64,000 bases of DNA from Notospermus geniculatus. Its lineage: Eukaryota > Nemertea > Pilidiophora > Heteronemertea > Lineidae. The stretch lies in assembly GCA_002633025.1 (NCBI GenBank), contig NMRB01000046.1, forward strand, positions 76,220-140,219. The letters run 5' to 3'. Made by a program: the position numbers and the translations under genes. Within the stretch, counting starts at the first letter, position 1. Every line of letters begins with the position of its first letter. The notes below the pieces were generated by a model. That model saw only the letters and a program-made list of their open reading frames with translations. It had not been told where the DNA came from and searched no databases. Of the stretch, positions 46,601 to 58,600 are shown one piece after another.

Positions 46601-49600
46601 TGACCTTTAGTCTGTCCTCTCTGTACAAATGAGTTGTTTTACTTTTGAACTATGTATCGAATCTGGCATGTCTTTGCTTCTGTAGCTGATGCATTTCAAT
46701 TCATTTGCGCAAAATGTTTCAACATTTTGACAAAGTTTTTTCTATTGTTTCATATTTCATTAAATTCTTAAATTTTCATGTCCATCTTGGAGTCAAGGCA
46801 AGGAATCCCCTGTATAATTTTATTAGTGCCACCTGCAGCTAGAAGTTGCACTTAATCGGGCTTTATTTTGAAATCATCTCTGCGCATTGCGTACACTTTC
46901 GTACAAGACACAGCCAATGCTCATCACTATAGCCCCAGGCACTCTAGCTCACTTACGTTACCTATTAATTCTCTCCATAAATACTCCTCTGGCTAGAATT
47001 AAAAAACGTCATCGTCATCATCATCTTTTAAGTTACAAACCATCCATCTTGCTGTCGTCATGGTTATTTGGTGTTTAAATCTTTCAATAATTATAATCTT
47101 CTATTTACATATACTTCTATATCGAGAGAGAAAAGTATCCCCAATGTAGGCCTCATTCCTGACTCCCGCGAGTCCCATCCGTCTGCTTGTATCATGACCT
47201 CTGACCTCTACTTTCAGCCAATCACGGCAGCAGTGGAGCCATGCACAGGAATCTAAGCACCGGGAAGCTGGGACGTGTCAGTTCCGGCTCCAGGCTCTCT
47301 AGTCATAATAATCACGATGGAACCGGCTTAAATCATGAGGACAGCGGCACGGAGCTCCACGAGTCAGAGTCAAAAATCAAGGTAACGCTCATTTCTGCGA
47401 TTCTACGGCCAACTTCAACTGCGATGTTGGTCATCTTGTACAACCGGTCAGATACAAACCGTGTGATGTGTCCGTTTTACCCATTTGAATGATAGAATCA
47501 TGAGACGTTGTGGTTTTAGATGAGCTAGTTGCCTGTGTTTGTTTATCTGTGTTGCATGGTTTATCACTAGAAGAGACTCCATAGAATCTGAATGAATCCA
47601 TTGACTCTACACTGAGCGCCACTTGGCCCACTTCACCATAGGCAACTTTCATTGTCAGCAATTTTTGTGGTGGTTGCCGGTTGTGTTGGTGAGTGCATGT
47701 CTGAAAGCCGTTAGTTTTCAATAATTGTGTGAACTGAAACCGGTGTACTGTAAAGCAGGAAAATTTCGCGTGCAGGAAATTTTCGCGAATTTCGCGAGAG
47801 TGTGTGAGTCGCGAAAGTTTCCTGTCGCTAATAAAAATACGTACACGCAAGTGATAGATATGGTCCGTGAAAAAAAACTGAAAAAATGGCAGAGACGTGC
47901 GAAAATATCCTGCCGCGAATACGTCTATAATTCTTGATTCACGAACATTTCCAGCCACGAAATTATCTTGCTTTACACTATTCCTTTAACCCCTTTGTCT
48001 TCCAATCCTCTGTTGTCTTTGAAAGAACGTGTTGTGAAGTACGTGTAGTCCAGCATCGAATCCAGGATCCTGAGAGGCCCAACCCCGACTGAACCTTCCC
48101 AAACATCTCACAAACTTGTGCAGTTGATGATATCTACTCAGAAGTTTGTTTCTTAAGCCTGGTGTACATCACACTTGCGACTGGAGACAACTAGTCGCCA
48201 CTAAGCTACCTGGCGACTGGGAGGATCTAGCTGGAACTGGAGGCGACTGATCAGTCGCCAGAAACGGTCGATGTACGCACCCTTGCGACTCACTGGAACT
48301 GAGACTTTGCCAGTCGCCATGAGTTGCACATGTTTGACTTTCTAGCAACGAGTTGTACCCAGTTTCATTTAGTCGCTGCGATGTCCGCGGCTTGCAACTG
48401 ATCAGTGCCAATTTTCTGAACAAAACGTCTCGTCGAGTCTCAACGCTCCGGATGTTACCTGAGTTGCTGCCAGTCGCAAATGCGATGTACGCGGTCAGGA
48501 CATGACAACTGATTGGATCCTCCTAGTTTTACTGTGTTGCTGAATTTGCAATGTGTGCGCAGCACATACATCACCAGCGAGAGATCAGATCAGTTGTTTC
48601 CAGTCGCAAGTGCGATCTACGCTAGTTTTAGCCGTAAAAAACAAAATATTTCTGACTTACCTCTCACCCGAGTTTCACTTTCAGATCATGTTCATGAAAC
48701 TTGGTTCATAAACTTTTCTCTCCTCTGTAGGATTTATTTGAGAGGAACTCGCCATTCAAACGTCGATCGAGCACCCCAAAGGTACCCCCTGCGTGTGACA
48801 CTCACCTGGTCTAATTGTGATTAACTCATAATTGTTGATAACTTTGTGTGAAGTGATATAGGCCGTGAGACATGACTGGAAAATATGGCTATTTCTTGAT
48901 TTTTGCAGCGTAGTTTTGGTAACTAAACTTTTCCTCCTGTTTTATATGAATATGGGCATGCTGAACAAATTCAGCTTGTTACCACACGACAAAACCTGCA
49001 CATTTCCAAGATGGCTGCCCTTTTTAGGGGGCCAAAGGGATTAACAGTAGGGGTCAAAAAGTTGATGTCTTCAAATCATATCAACATGGGTATCAAATTA
49101 AAGGTCTCAGTGTGTACAACAGCATGGCATGGGTTTCATTCCTCATAATGTATACTGCAACCCTTGAGGGGGTCAAAAAGGGCCACAAATCCGACTTTTG
49201 ACCCCTTCCCACTAGTTCCACGGGGGCTGCAGGTGGATGAAAATAATTTTTTTCAACATTGCTCTCATAGAGCTTCAAAATGATACCCATGATGACACCC
49301 TTTGGGTGACAGTTTTCGAGATTCCAAAAAAGGGTCCAAAAAGGGTCCAAATNTGGCCCTCTAAAAAGGGCGGCCATCTTGGAAATGTGCAGGTTTTGTC
49401 GTGTGGTAACAAGCTGAATGTGTTCAGCATGTCCATCTTCATATAAAACAGGAGGAAATGTTTAGTTACCAGAACTACGCTACGAAAGTGAAAAATAAAT
49501 GGGCATGTCTCACGGCCTAATAGTTGTGATTAGGCCTGACCTGTAACCTCTCTTAGATCATGTGTGATGTGACGTGACAAGCAACCTCTGACAGAAGTTC

Positions 49601-52600
49601 AGTTGTTCAGTATCTCGTGATCAAAAGCCAAATATTTGGCTGTGTTCGTCAGTTCTCTCTGTATTTGTGAGGCAGTCTAGGAAAACGTCAGATGTAGCTG
49701 AATTATCAGTATCTCGTGATCAAAAGCCAAATATTTGGCCGTGTTCGTCAGTTCACTCTGTATTTGTGAGGCAGTCTAGGAGAACGCGTCAGATGTCGCT
49801 GAATGGTCAACAAGGGCTGTCAGATTGCCTATGCATTGATCTGCTACTGTTTACCTGTTACGAAGTACATTTCAGCTATTGAAATGTGCAGGTTCACCAA
49901 GGTCATTAACAATTTCCTCAAATGCGACATCTGACGGATTTCCAAGAGTGCCTCACGTTTCTCTCTGTCCATGTGAAAAACGCTCCTCAAAATGAGAGAT
50001 TTCTTATGCAACTTCACTCTCTGTTGGCAACTCAGCTCTGCAAAATCATTTCTGTCACTGATCAAGTCATTAGCTGTAAGAAAACCAACAATGGTAAATT
50101 GCACATTGAGATCCAACTTGCACGAGAAAACTCATGTGGAGGCGCACCTTAAAGATAATGTATCACGGCTATTTTCGCGGGCCACGAAATTCATTGTTTA
50201 TTTACATTTTGTTTGTTTATGTCCAGGTTTTCTTTGTCGTATGGGTAATTTGTTGGCGGCCTGCCACTCTAGAAATTCTTTTGATTCCAAAAGCATTCAT
50301 TTTGGCGGGTTGGCATGTCCCAAAAGTCCAAAATAACACAATGTAAACATCCATGTTTACAAACATTGAATGTAAACAATGAAGTCGTGATATATTATCT
50401 TTAATTTCTGAAGCCTCTAAAGCCCCTTTTGCACTAGCACAATTTATCCGTGCTCGACCCAGGTTGAGCACGGCACGGCAGACAAGTCGTAAGTGGAAAT
50501 GGATCCAGCGTGCTCAGCACCGTGCTAAATCCAAGCAGGCCGGGCCCCTCGAGAGGAGGTGGGCTCGGCCCGGGTCGAGCACGGCACGGTTAGAAAAACG
50601 TGTATAAGACTTTCTGAATAGGCAAACAAATCATTTTGTCATCTGTCTCTCTGTTTGTCGCCCTGTGTGATCTCTGACTCCATTACAACAGTATCGTGTA
50701 TCGTGTATAGTCAAGATCTTGAGTCCATAATTTTGGACACTGCCATCCCCAATGGCCAGAAAGTAACTAATGTCATATCTTTCTTTTAGGATGAACTTGG
50801 GCTGCCATCGCCTGCCCTGGTGCGACGATTTTCTATGTTCGTCAAGGTATTGCTAAAGATTCTTACAAAGATAACTCGGATTCATGATCAAACATTAGAA
50901 ATGGAAGTAGGGCCTACCAAAACTAGAAATATTCGTTCGGCATTTCGTTGACTTTTGAAAAGAATATAGCCGAGTTCAACGTTGTGTCTGTTTCTTGTTA
51001 TAGTCTTTCTCCTTCTCTCTAGGGGTCACCACGTCTTGCTTCTCCGACCATCAAACGCAAATTCAGTGACATTTGGAAGGTAGATCTTTGTGGCGAGGCC
51101 TTGCACTGCAAACGCTGTTACCTGGTTTATGCGCTGTTATGCCATCTATGTTCGATCTCTTCGCAGAGCTGAACACCTGGGGCCCGTTTTGTTAAAGTGA
51201 CTTTAAGCTAATGGTATCATTAACTTCAATGCATTTTCTATTTGGTTAAAGGTACCATTAGCTTAAAGTCACTTTATGAAACAGGGCCCTGACCATTTAG
51301 TCTGAGTGAAGTTGAAAATTCAGTCTGCAATGGTCGTTTTGATGTCACTAGGTTCTGAGAATATTGTCATGACTTTATATTTATTTTGCCCTTCCTAAAA
51401 ACAAAGAAAATTTCTTCAAAGTATTTCTCAGAAACTGAACAAATTTTAGGATGAATGTTCAGAGGATATGCCGTCGGCTTGTGGTAATGTCGTCTGCTCG
51501 ATGATGTTTACAATTTGTTAATTGCTTCTGTTTCTTCTCCAGCATGGCGTCATCGCAAAAAAAGTTGCCAAGTCTGCCACCGCCATCAATTGGCTGTACC
51601 CAACCTCCTGGTTCTCCCATACAAGGCAGCCCCCTCCAGCATGAGCCCCCCAAACAATTGTCATGGTTCAGAACGAAAGACGTCTGCTTCCCTAAGAGAC
51701 CAGCGTTTATAATCATTCATCTTTTTAGCTGCTATATGCAAGGCTCTGCAATCAGTGCAGGTTTTCCCAACCATGGCAACCCTGCCCCCCCCCCCCACCA
51801 GCACTAGCCCCAACAATTGTCATGGTTCAGGAGCCAAAGACATCTGTTCCCCAAAGCGCCCAGTATTTATATTCAAGGGCTCTGCTCACTGGTCTTCATG
51901 CCAACCCCATCCCCTCCACACACGCACGCATGCGCGTGCTCCCCCCATGCCCTTTAATGCATTTTGCACCTGTTCGAATTGGCCATTTCCAGCAGTGCTA
52001 TGTGCTAATAAACTTTGCAACTTTGAAAAACATTTCAGCAACGATCCAACAGACAGCTCATATGAATGTTTCTTCAAGCAGTTTTTCGGCAGCCTCACCA
52101 ACTGTTCTGTCATCACAAAGAACGAAGATTCACCTTGTCAATTTGAATAATTCTCTGGTGTTGCAGGGTTTCCGCCAGGATTGTCAAGGAGGGGGAGGAA
52201 AAAAAAAATTTTCGAAGAAAAAAATTTTTTTTGGAAAAAAAATTTTTTTACCAAATTTTTTTTTTGGGGGGGGGTTAAAAATGTCCTGCAGAGTCATTTT
52301 TTACACTCCAAAATGCAAAATTAGTCTTCCTTCTGCATGAAAATTGCATTTGAAATGTAACAAATTTTAAAGAAAAACACTACTGAAGTGAAAATAGTGA
52401 TATTTGAAAACGTTTAGTCTGCAAACTTGAGGGGGGATATCCTCTCCTTGAAATTTTTGAGGAGGGGATCATCCCCCATCCCCCTCTGGCGGAAACACTG
52501 TGTTGTTGTCAGATGAACAATCAAGTTGTGCAGAAAGTATTTGTGTGTCATTAAAATCAGGTGTGCAATGTGCCAGTCAAATTTTGGCTGTACCCAGTTC

Positions 52601-55600
52601 GGGTCAGTTTCAGTCATTTCAATTCACTTTTCTTCCTACAGGAGTCACACTCTGACGAATTTGACCCTGACCGGCGTATGAGTCAAATGTCGACAAAGGT
52701 ATTTCAAGAAACACCCCGTGACCTCCGATAGCTATCACCATGGTTACGCTATACAACACCCCTCTTATCCTACCTGAAAGTGTAAAAAATCAACCTAAAA
52801 TAAACACCTAAAAAATAAACCTGTTTCCCTCCCTTGGTTATGGGTGCCAAAAATCGACCACCAACTTTACTTTTAATTTCGATGCATTGTTGAAAAGTCA
52901 TGTTTTATTCCACTGTGCGGGAGACGCAGATTTCTTCGAGGGGGGGACGCAGATTTCTTCGAGGGGGGTCAAACTTGTTGTCCGTGAAGAGAGTGATGTT
53001 GTGTTATAGGAGGTCAGTGCATGCCGTGGAGTTGCGGAGGATGATTGAGAACTGTACAGGCTCGGTGATCACGGATGGAAGGACTGGGAGAAGAAGATGA
53101 TGGTGAATGGTGTTCTAGGCCCGCAAAGTGTACACTCCTCTCGCAGTGCTTTCGTTCACTCTTACCTCCGCTTCACAAAACACTGCTTCGAATAGCCGGT
53201 ATTCTGCATTCTGCATAATGCATCGTGTAGAAATCGCTAACCTCTTCCTACACTCTGCAGCAAGCAGCCAGATTCCGTGTTCAACGCTTTGGGATTTTCT
53301 CGTGCGACCAATCAGAAGCCTCGGTTCTCTCGCGATAATTTATTCAATACGAGTACGCCGTTCAACGTCGTAGCGAACAACACTAACCTGCTGGTACATA
53401 ATTGACTTCCTACTGCCAGTCCTACAACAGACTAACAAATAATCTCCATCAAATATTGCCTCCACTACTTCTTTTCGAGTACTTTTAAGTCCTTCCACGG
53501 ATACTTTGCATTCGAATAAACTTTCATCGAGCCCGCCATCTTGTCATCATAACCGAGCTGCCGATGCAAGCTTTGCCGTGATTGGTTGCTATTTTTGGGA
53601 CCGGTGAAATCCTTGAACACGGAAAGTGGTTTGCTTGCGTGAAGGTCAAGGGAGGAGAAGCCGAGTCTTGACCTGAACTCAGTGAAGATGGTATTCTGCC
53701 GATTTACCGCCAGATGGCACTATTTCTGTCCAACCAATCAGCGCCCACCATCAGGCTGCAACTTAGCAAAATCCTAAAACACTTTTTCCAGCACGGCAGC
53801 AGGAACGATAGTGATGCCATCTGGCAGTAAATCGGCAGAATACCGGCTATTCGAAGCAGTGTTTTGTGAGCAGAGCATAGCGAACCAAAACACTGCGAGG
53901 AGTGTAGCAAAGTGAGGATGGGAGCAAGTAGGCCTACCAATATATTCGGGATGAAAACAGGCAGTTAGTGTTGCACGATGGGAATATCATACCCATCACC
54001 GCCCTGGACGGTTCCCTCTCATCCATATCTGATATTTCAAACTGCTGCATGGGGTATTTGCTGCCTGTCGCCTAGTACATGATAGACGCCGTAGCCATTC
54101 AGTGGCACAGCAGACTGCTGTCGGGAGAGAAAGATTCTTGGCTTTCTTTCAGGCCCCAGTGCAAGTGCTTTATTCTCAACGCTGCATGATAAAGACCTCA
54201 ACTCAATATTGACTTGGTAACCATGGCGACCTCACAATTCAGATTCGCTCTGATTGGTTGCTAGGTCTGGTTGCCGTGGTTATGCCAAATGGGTGGCAGG
54301 AATCGTGTACATTATCTGCTGCATAAAATGCTTGGAAATCTTCATACTGATTTGATTTTCAGCCTGGCTGTCGCTATTGACAGTGGTTGCTATGGTAACC
54401 ATGTTGCCATAGTAACGACACATTCATGCTCCAATCCGCTTGGCTTTTGGACTGCCAGCAATCACCGTACTTCATCAAACCATCCTTGTTTTTTTCAGGA
54501 CCATCACCACCATCATAATCTGTTTCATCGTCATCGCCATGACGATAACAGTGAACGATCTCGAAAAATCAGTTGCAACCTATCGGAAACTGGTATTGAC
54601 AGTTTCAGCCGCAAGAATAGCGTCCCGTCCAAGGTAGAAACGACAAGCACATGTTGGAACAGAATCTTGTGACTTTTATTATTGTAATCTTAACGTCAGA
54701 ATGTGCTTGTTTTAATCTTCTAATCTACACCTTTAATTAAAACTTCAAATCTTTGAAATCTTCAAATATCACAAAGATATCTTTGAAATCTTCAAATATC
54801 AGATATTTTTGAAATCTTAAAATATCACAAAGTTATCTTTGAAATCTTCAAATATCACAAAGATGTTTTTGAAATCTTAAAATATCACAAAGTTATCTTT
54901 GAAATCTTCAAATATCAGAAAAATATTTTTGAAATCTTAAAATATCACAAAGTTATCTTTGAAATCTTCAAATATCACAAAGTTTACCATGCCATAGTTG
55001 ATGATAAGGCCTGTGGTCACTCTGCCCCTCGAAATCTGCGAGGGTAGGAGTGACTGGAACCCTTTGCACGGAAAGTGCAAGTTCAAGGGCTGCTTGCTAA
55101 AAGACAATAGATATTGTCATAGAAGTAGAATAGGGTGCAGGAAACGACTTCGAAATCTGTACCATAGCCAGATTCACAAAGCTAGATCCTAAAATGTGAT
55201 GTTTGAAGACGAGACTCCATGTTTCATTTCCAGCTGCATGTAGAGTCTAGACGTACCGGCACCATAGAGGTCAACCAAAGGTCACGATATGCTAATTCAT
55301 GTCTCTCCCCTTAACTGTCATTTTATCTCACATTCTCATAAATTTCCAATCATGTTAATTTTCATTCTCTAATTTGCTTGTTCCTTTAAATAAGATTATG
55401 TGTCCAATTTGAAAGTTTATTTTTCATGCGTTATGTATTTCGTATTGTACGTTCGGAATTTTTTGCTTCGAGACATTTTGTGCTAAAAACCTTGTTGCTT
55501 ATATTTTGATAGAAAATACACTGAGAAACCTCAGGGTCTTGTTAGTGGGATCATAACTATGATAGAGGGCCGCACATTGTAACCAGGTCCTATACAATAG

Positions 55601-58600
55601 ACGATATCACTCCAAAAGAGTGCAGGACCTGACGGTAGTTACAGTGTCATGACGTCCCGCACCCCATTCCGAACGCCATGACGTGACTCGAAAAATAATC
55701 CCCTTGTTTCAGCGATCATGACGTCGTCTCACGTCAAGATGTCATGGAATGTAGTACGGGACGTCGGGACGCTGTAGCTACCGTCAGGTGCTGCGCTCTT
55801 TTGGAGTGATAGAGTCTATTGAAGCCCTTTGTGAGGGAAATTGATCAGGACCTAAATGTCGCTTTCATTTCAGTAGTTTTATTACCACTAGTGACACCTA
55901 TTGAGGCAGTGAGTTAGGGCCCTCATTTCAAGAGATTAACGTAGCCCTTGGGCGAGAGGGACAATGAGTTACGCCATCCATGTGTGTGAACGTTATGAGA
56001 AACTTTTGCCGTCAAAGGCTTTTGGATGTGACACCCTTGTACATTTTGTAAAATATGCTGATTCTCCCCCCCCCCCAAATTAATCTTTCCCTCCTTCATC
56101 GTAGTGTGCAATAACATTGACCTTATGATAAAACGTAAATTCACCACAGGTACCGGTAGATAGAGAAAACACAGAAAAGCTAACAAGATAAGGTGTGACC
56201 TGTAACATATCACACGCACAACTTTTTTTAGAAACTTTGTGGAAAATGCACAGGTTTACAAAAAGATTTCAAATGTCGCAAGATAGACCGTTCTCAAATT
56301 GATGTAAACGACAAAGATCTGCGCACTTGCAGTTGCATCGAAATCTCAACTATAACCAGTGATAACCTCGATCTGAAACTGAATGACGTGGCGCAGACAA
56401 CCTCACGACAGTGACTCGAAGACGTTACGTCAGAGTCGCCCCTAGCTGCATCATGGATTGCGTCACGTCGCCAATTTCAGATCAAGGTTCTGGTTGAGAT
56501 TTCAGCGGAAGTGCGCAGATCTGCGAATTTGAGAATCGTCTATTAGAAGGACTATCTTATTCTGCTCTTCTTGCCTTGCATGTAGGTACATGTGTTAGTG
56601 AGACCGGGGTATAAGTATTTTGTGTTCAAGTCTTAAAGGAGCTGGACGTCCAAGTTGTAAACACTCACTCACTGGTTCTCTATCCACGCGACGCCTGCGG
56701 TGCTGCCACCTATTGTCGGTGATATGTACTGACGTGAATATCGTGAGTGAGTTGCATCGGACCGGGAACCAGTCTAACGATCACGGGGCGCTACTGGTGC
56801 TGCCACCTGCACGAAGGAATAAAACTAGTTTGCCGACCATGTTTGTAAACAAACCAGCTTGTTTACAACTTCGGCATCTAACTCCTTTAATTGAACGTCA
56901 TCTCAGCATGGAGTAATCTGTATCCTACTTCGTGGCCTTCATCTGCTCAGCAACTTGAAGCAACAGCGCCAAGCTTGTCATGAAATGGGCTTCACGCATG
57001 AATTAATCCACCAATAGTTGTGGGTGTTCTATTACAGCTGGCTGTGCATGTTGTCATGCATCCCCGCATTGCGCTATTCCATCAGCCTAACCCCCCCTGC
57101 AATCACTAACTCATGTCTTCTTATGATTTTCAGCTCAACGTTGGTTTTATGAAAAAGATCCCACCTGGTGCCGAGGCGTCGAACATTCTGGTCGGCGAGG
57201 TCGATTTCCTTCAGATCCCCATTATTGCATTTATGCGGCTATCGAAAGCAGTGCTGCTCGGTGATTTGACAGAAGTACCAGTCCCTACACGATTCTTATT
57301 CATTCTCCTCGGCCCGAAAGGTAACACGCAGAAGTACCACGAAATCGGGCGATCGATTGCGACGTTGATGTCGGACGAAGTGTTCCACGACGTGGCGTAC
57401 AAGGCTAAGAATCGTCAGGATCTTCTCTCCGGTGTTGATGAGTTTTTGAGTAATTGCACAGTGCTGCCACCTGGTGAATGGGATCCGACAATTCGGATTG
57501 AACCTCCGAAGAGTGTGCCGTCACAGGTCAGTGAACCTCCTTTCAAAATATTTGGTACAAAGGCCTACTTTTCTTGCCTCTGAAGTTCAGATTGCCCATA
57601 GGCCTTTGAGCTAAAAAAACATCTGGCCCAAGTCTTCCTCCCTCATGGACTTAAATTGTCATATCTTCAGGAGGCCAGACGAACGGAATCAACTCCGATG
57701 CCAAATGGTACGGCCCAAACCACGGAGGTGGTGGAGGAACATGGGGACCCAACGTTAGTCAGAACGGGACGGTGAGTTGATCAAATGTGAGGCGGTCTAG
57801 GAAAACCCATCAGATGTTGCATTTGTTTGAGGAAAGTGTAATGGCCTTGGTGAACCTGCACATTTCAGTAGCTGAAATGTACTTCATAACAGGTAAACAG
57901 TAGCAGATTAATGCACAGGCAATCTGACAGCCCTTGTTGATCATTCAGTGACACCTGACGTGTTTTCCGAGACCGCCACGCACAGCAGACAGGTGGTCTC
58001 CCAGGCTGTGGACATTTCATACCGATCTAGTTATCCCACCGAACGTAAGTTCGGTAGGGATATAGAGAAACCCCTGTGTGTCCGTCCCGCCGTCAGTCCG
58101 TCCCACCGGCCGTCCGTCCGGGCCCATAACTCTACAATGACTGAAGATTTTGAGTTCATGTTTGGTGGGGAGATGTACCATGGGCCATCGGTGTGTCGCG
58201 TGAAAGAATCGGCCAAGTCTGATTATCTACNAGGGGGCACTTCGCAAAAACCACAAAAGTTCCCTTCTGCTCATGATAGTACCTTCGACATTGACGCTGT
58301 GACTTTGACTCGAATATCCCTTCTGGCTCGCAACATTTCAAGGAACGCAACTTTCGTTCGGTGGGATTTGCACACGCTTTGCGTTGCTCTTGTTGTGTTT
58401 AGTTTCATTGGGAAGCTTGGCCATGCTTCAAACAAAAACCAACCAGTAAAGCACAGATTTACTGAAGTAGGTCTTGATAAACGAGCAAGCCTCACAGAAG
58501 GTTCGTCTGACCATCCCACAATCTACATTTTAGCCTTAATTTGACCTCATATGGTTCTTTCAGGTTATTTGGCGGTTTGATTGACGACATTAGACGAAAG

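Noticed and set aside
46352-46628. ORFs with eight-residue repeats ([16 protein letters not shown])
   Set aside because: Consequence of a 24-bp minisatellite; two frames are open equally.
47431-47958. 175-codon minus-strand ORF
   Set aside because: Partly within a foldback element (47746-47979), antisense in an SLC4A intron, with no recognisable family.
51544-51807. Possible extra SLC4A cassette exon with Pro-rich content
   Set aside because: A CTCCAG acceptor is present but no in-phase donor follows before stops, and the segment is locally duplicated. Left as a repeat.
57948-58544. 198-codon plus-strand ORF in an SLC4A intron
   Set aside because: Begins in MITE M2, crosses a CCGTCC-rich repeat and an N, and does not join in phase with the neighbouring exons as any known SLC4 segment.
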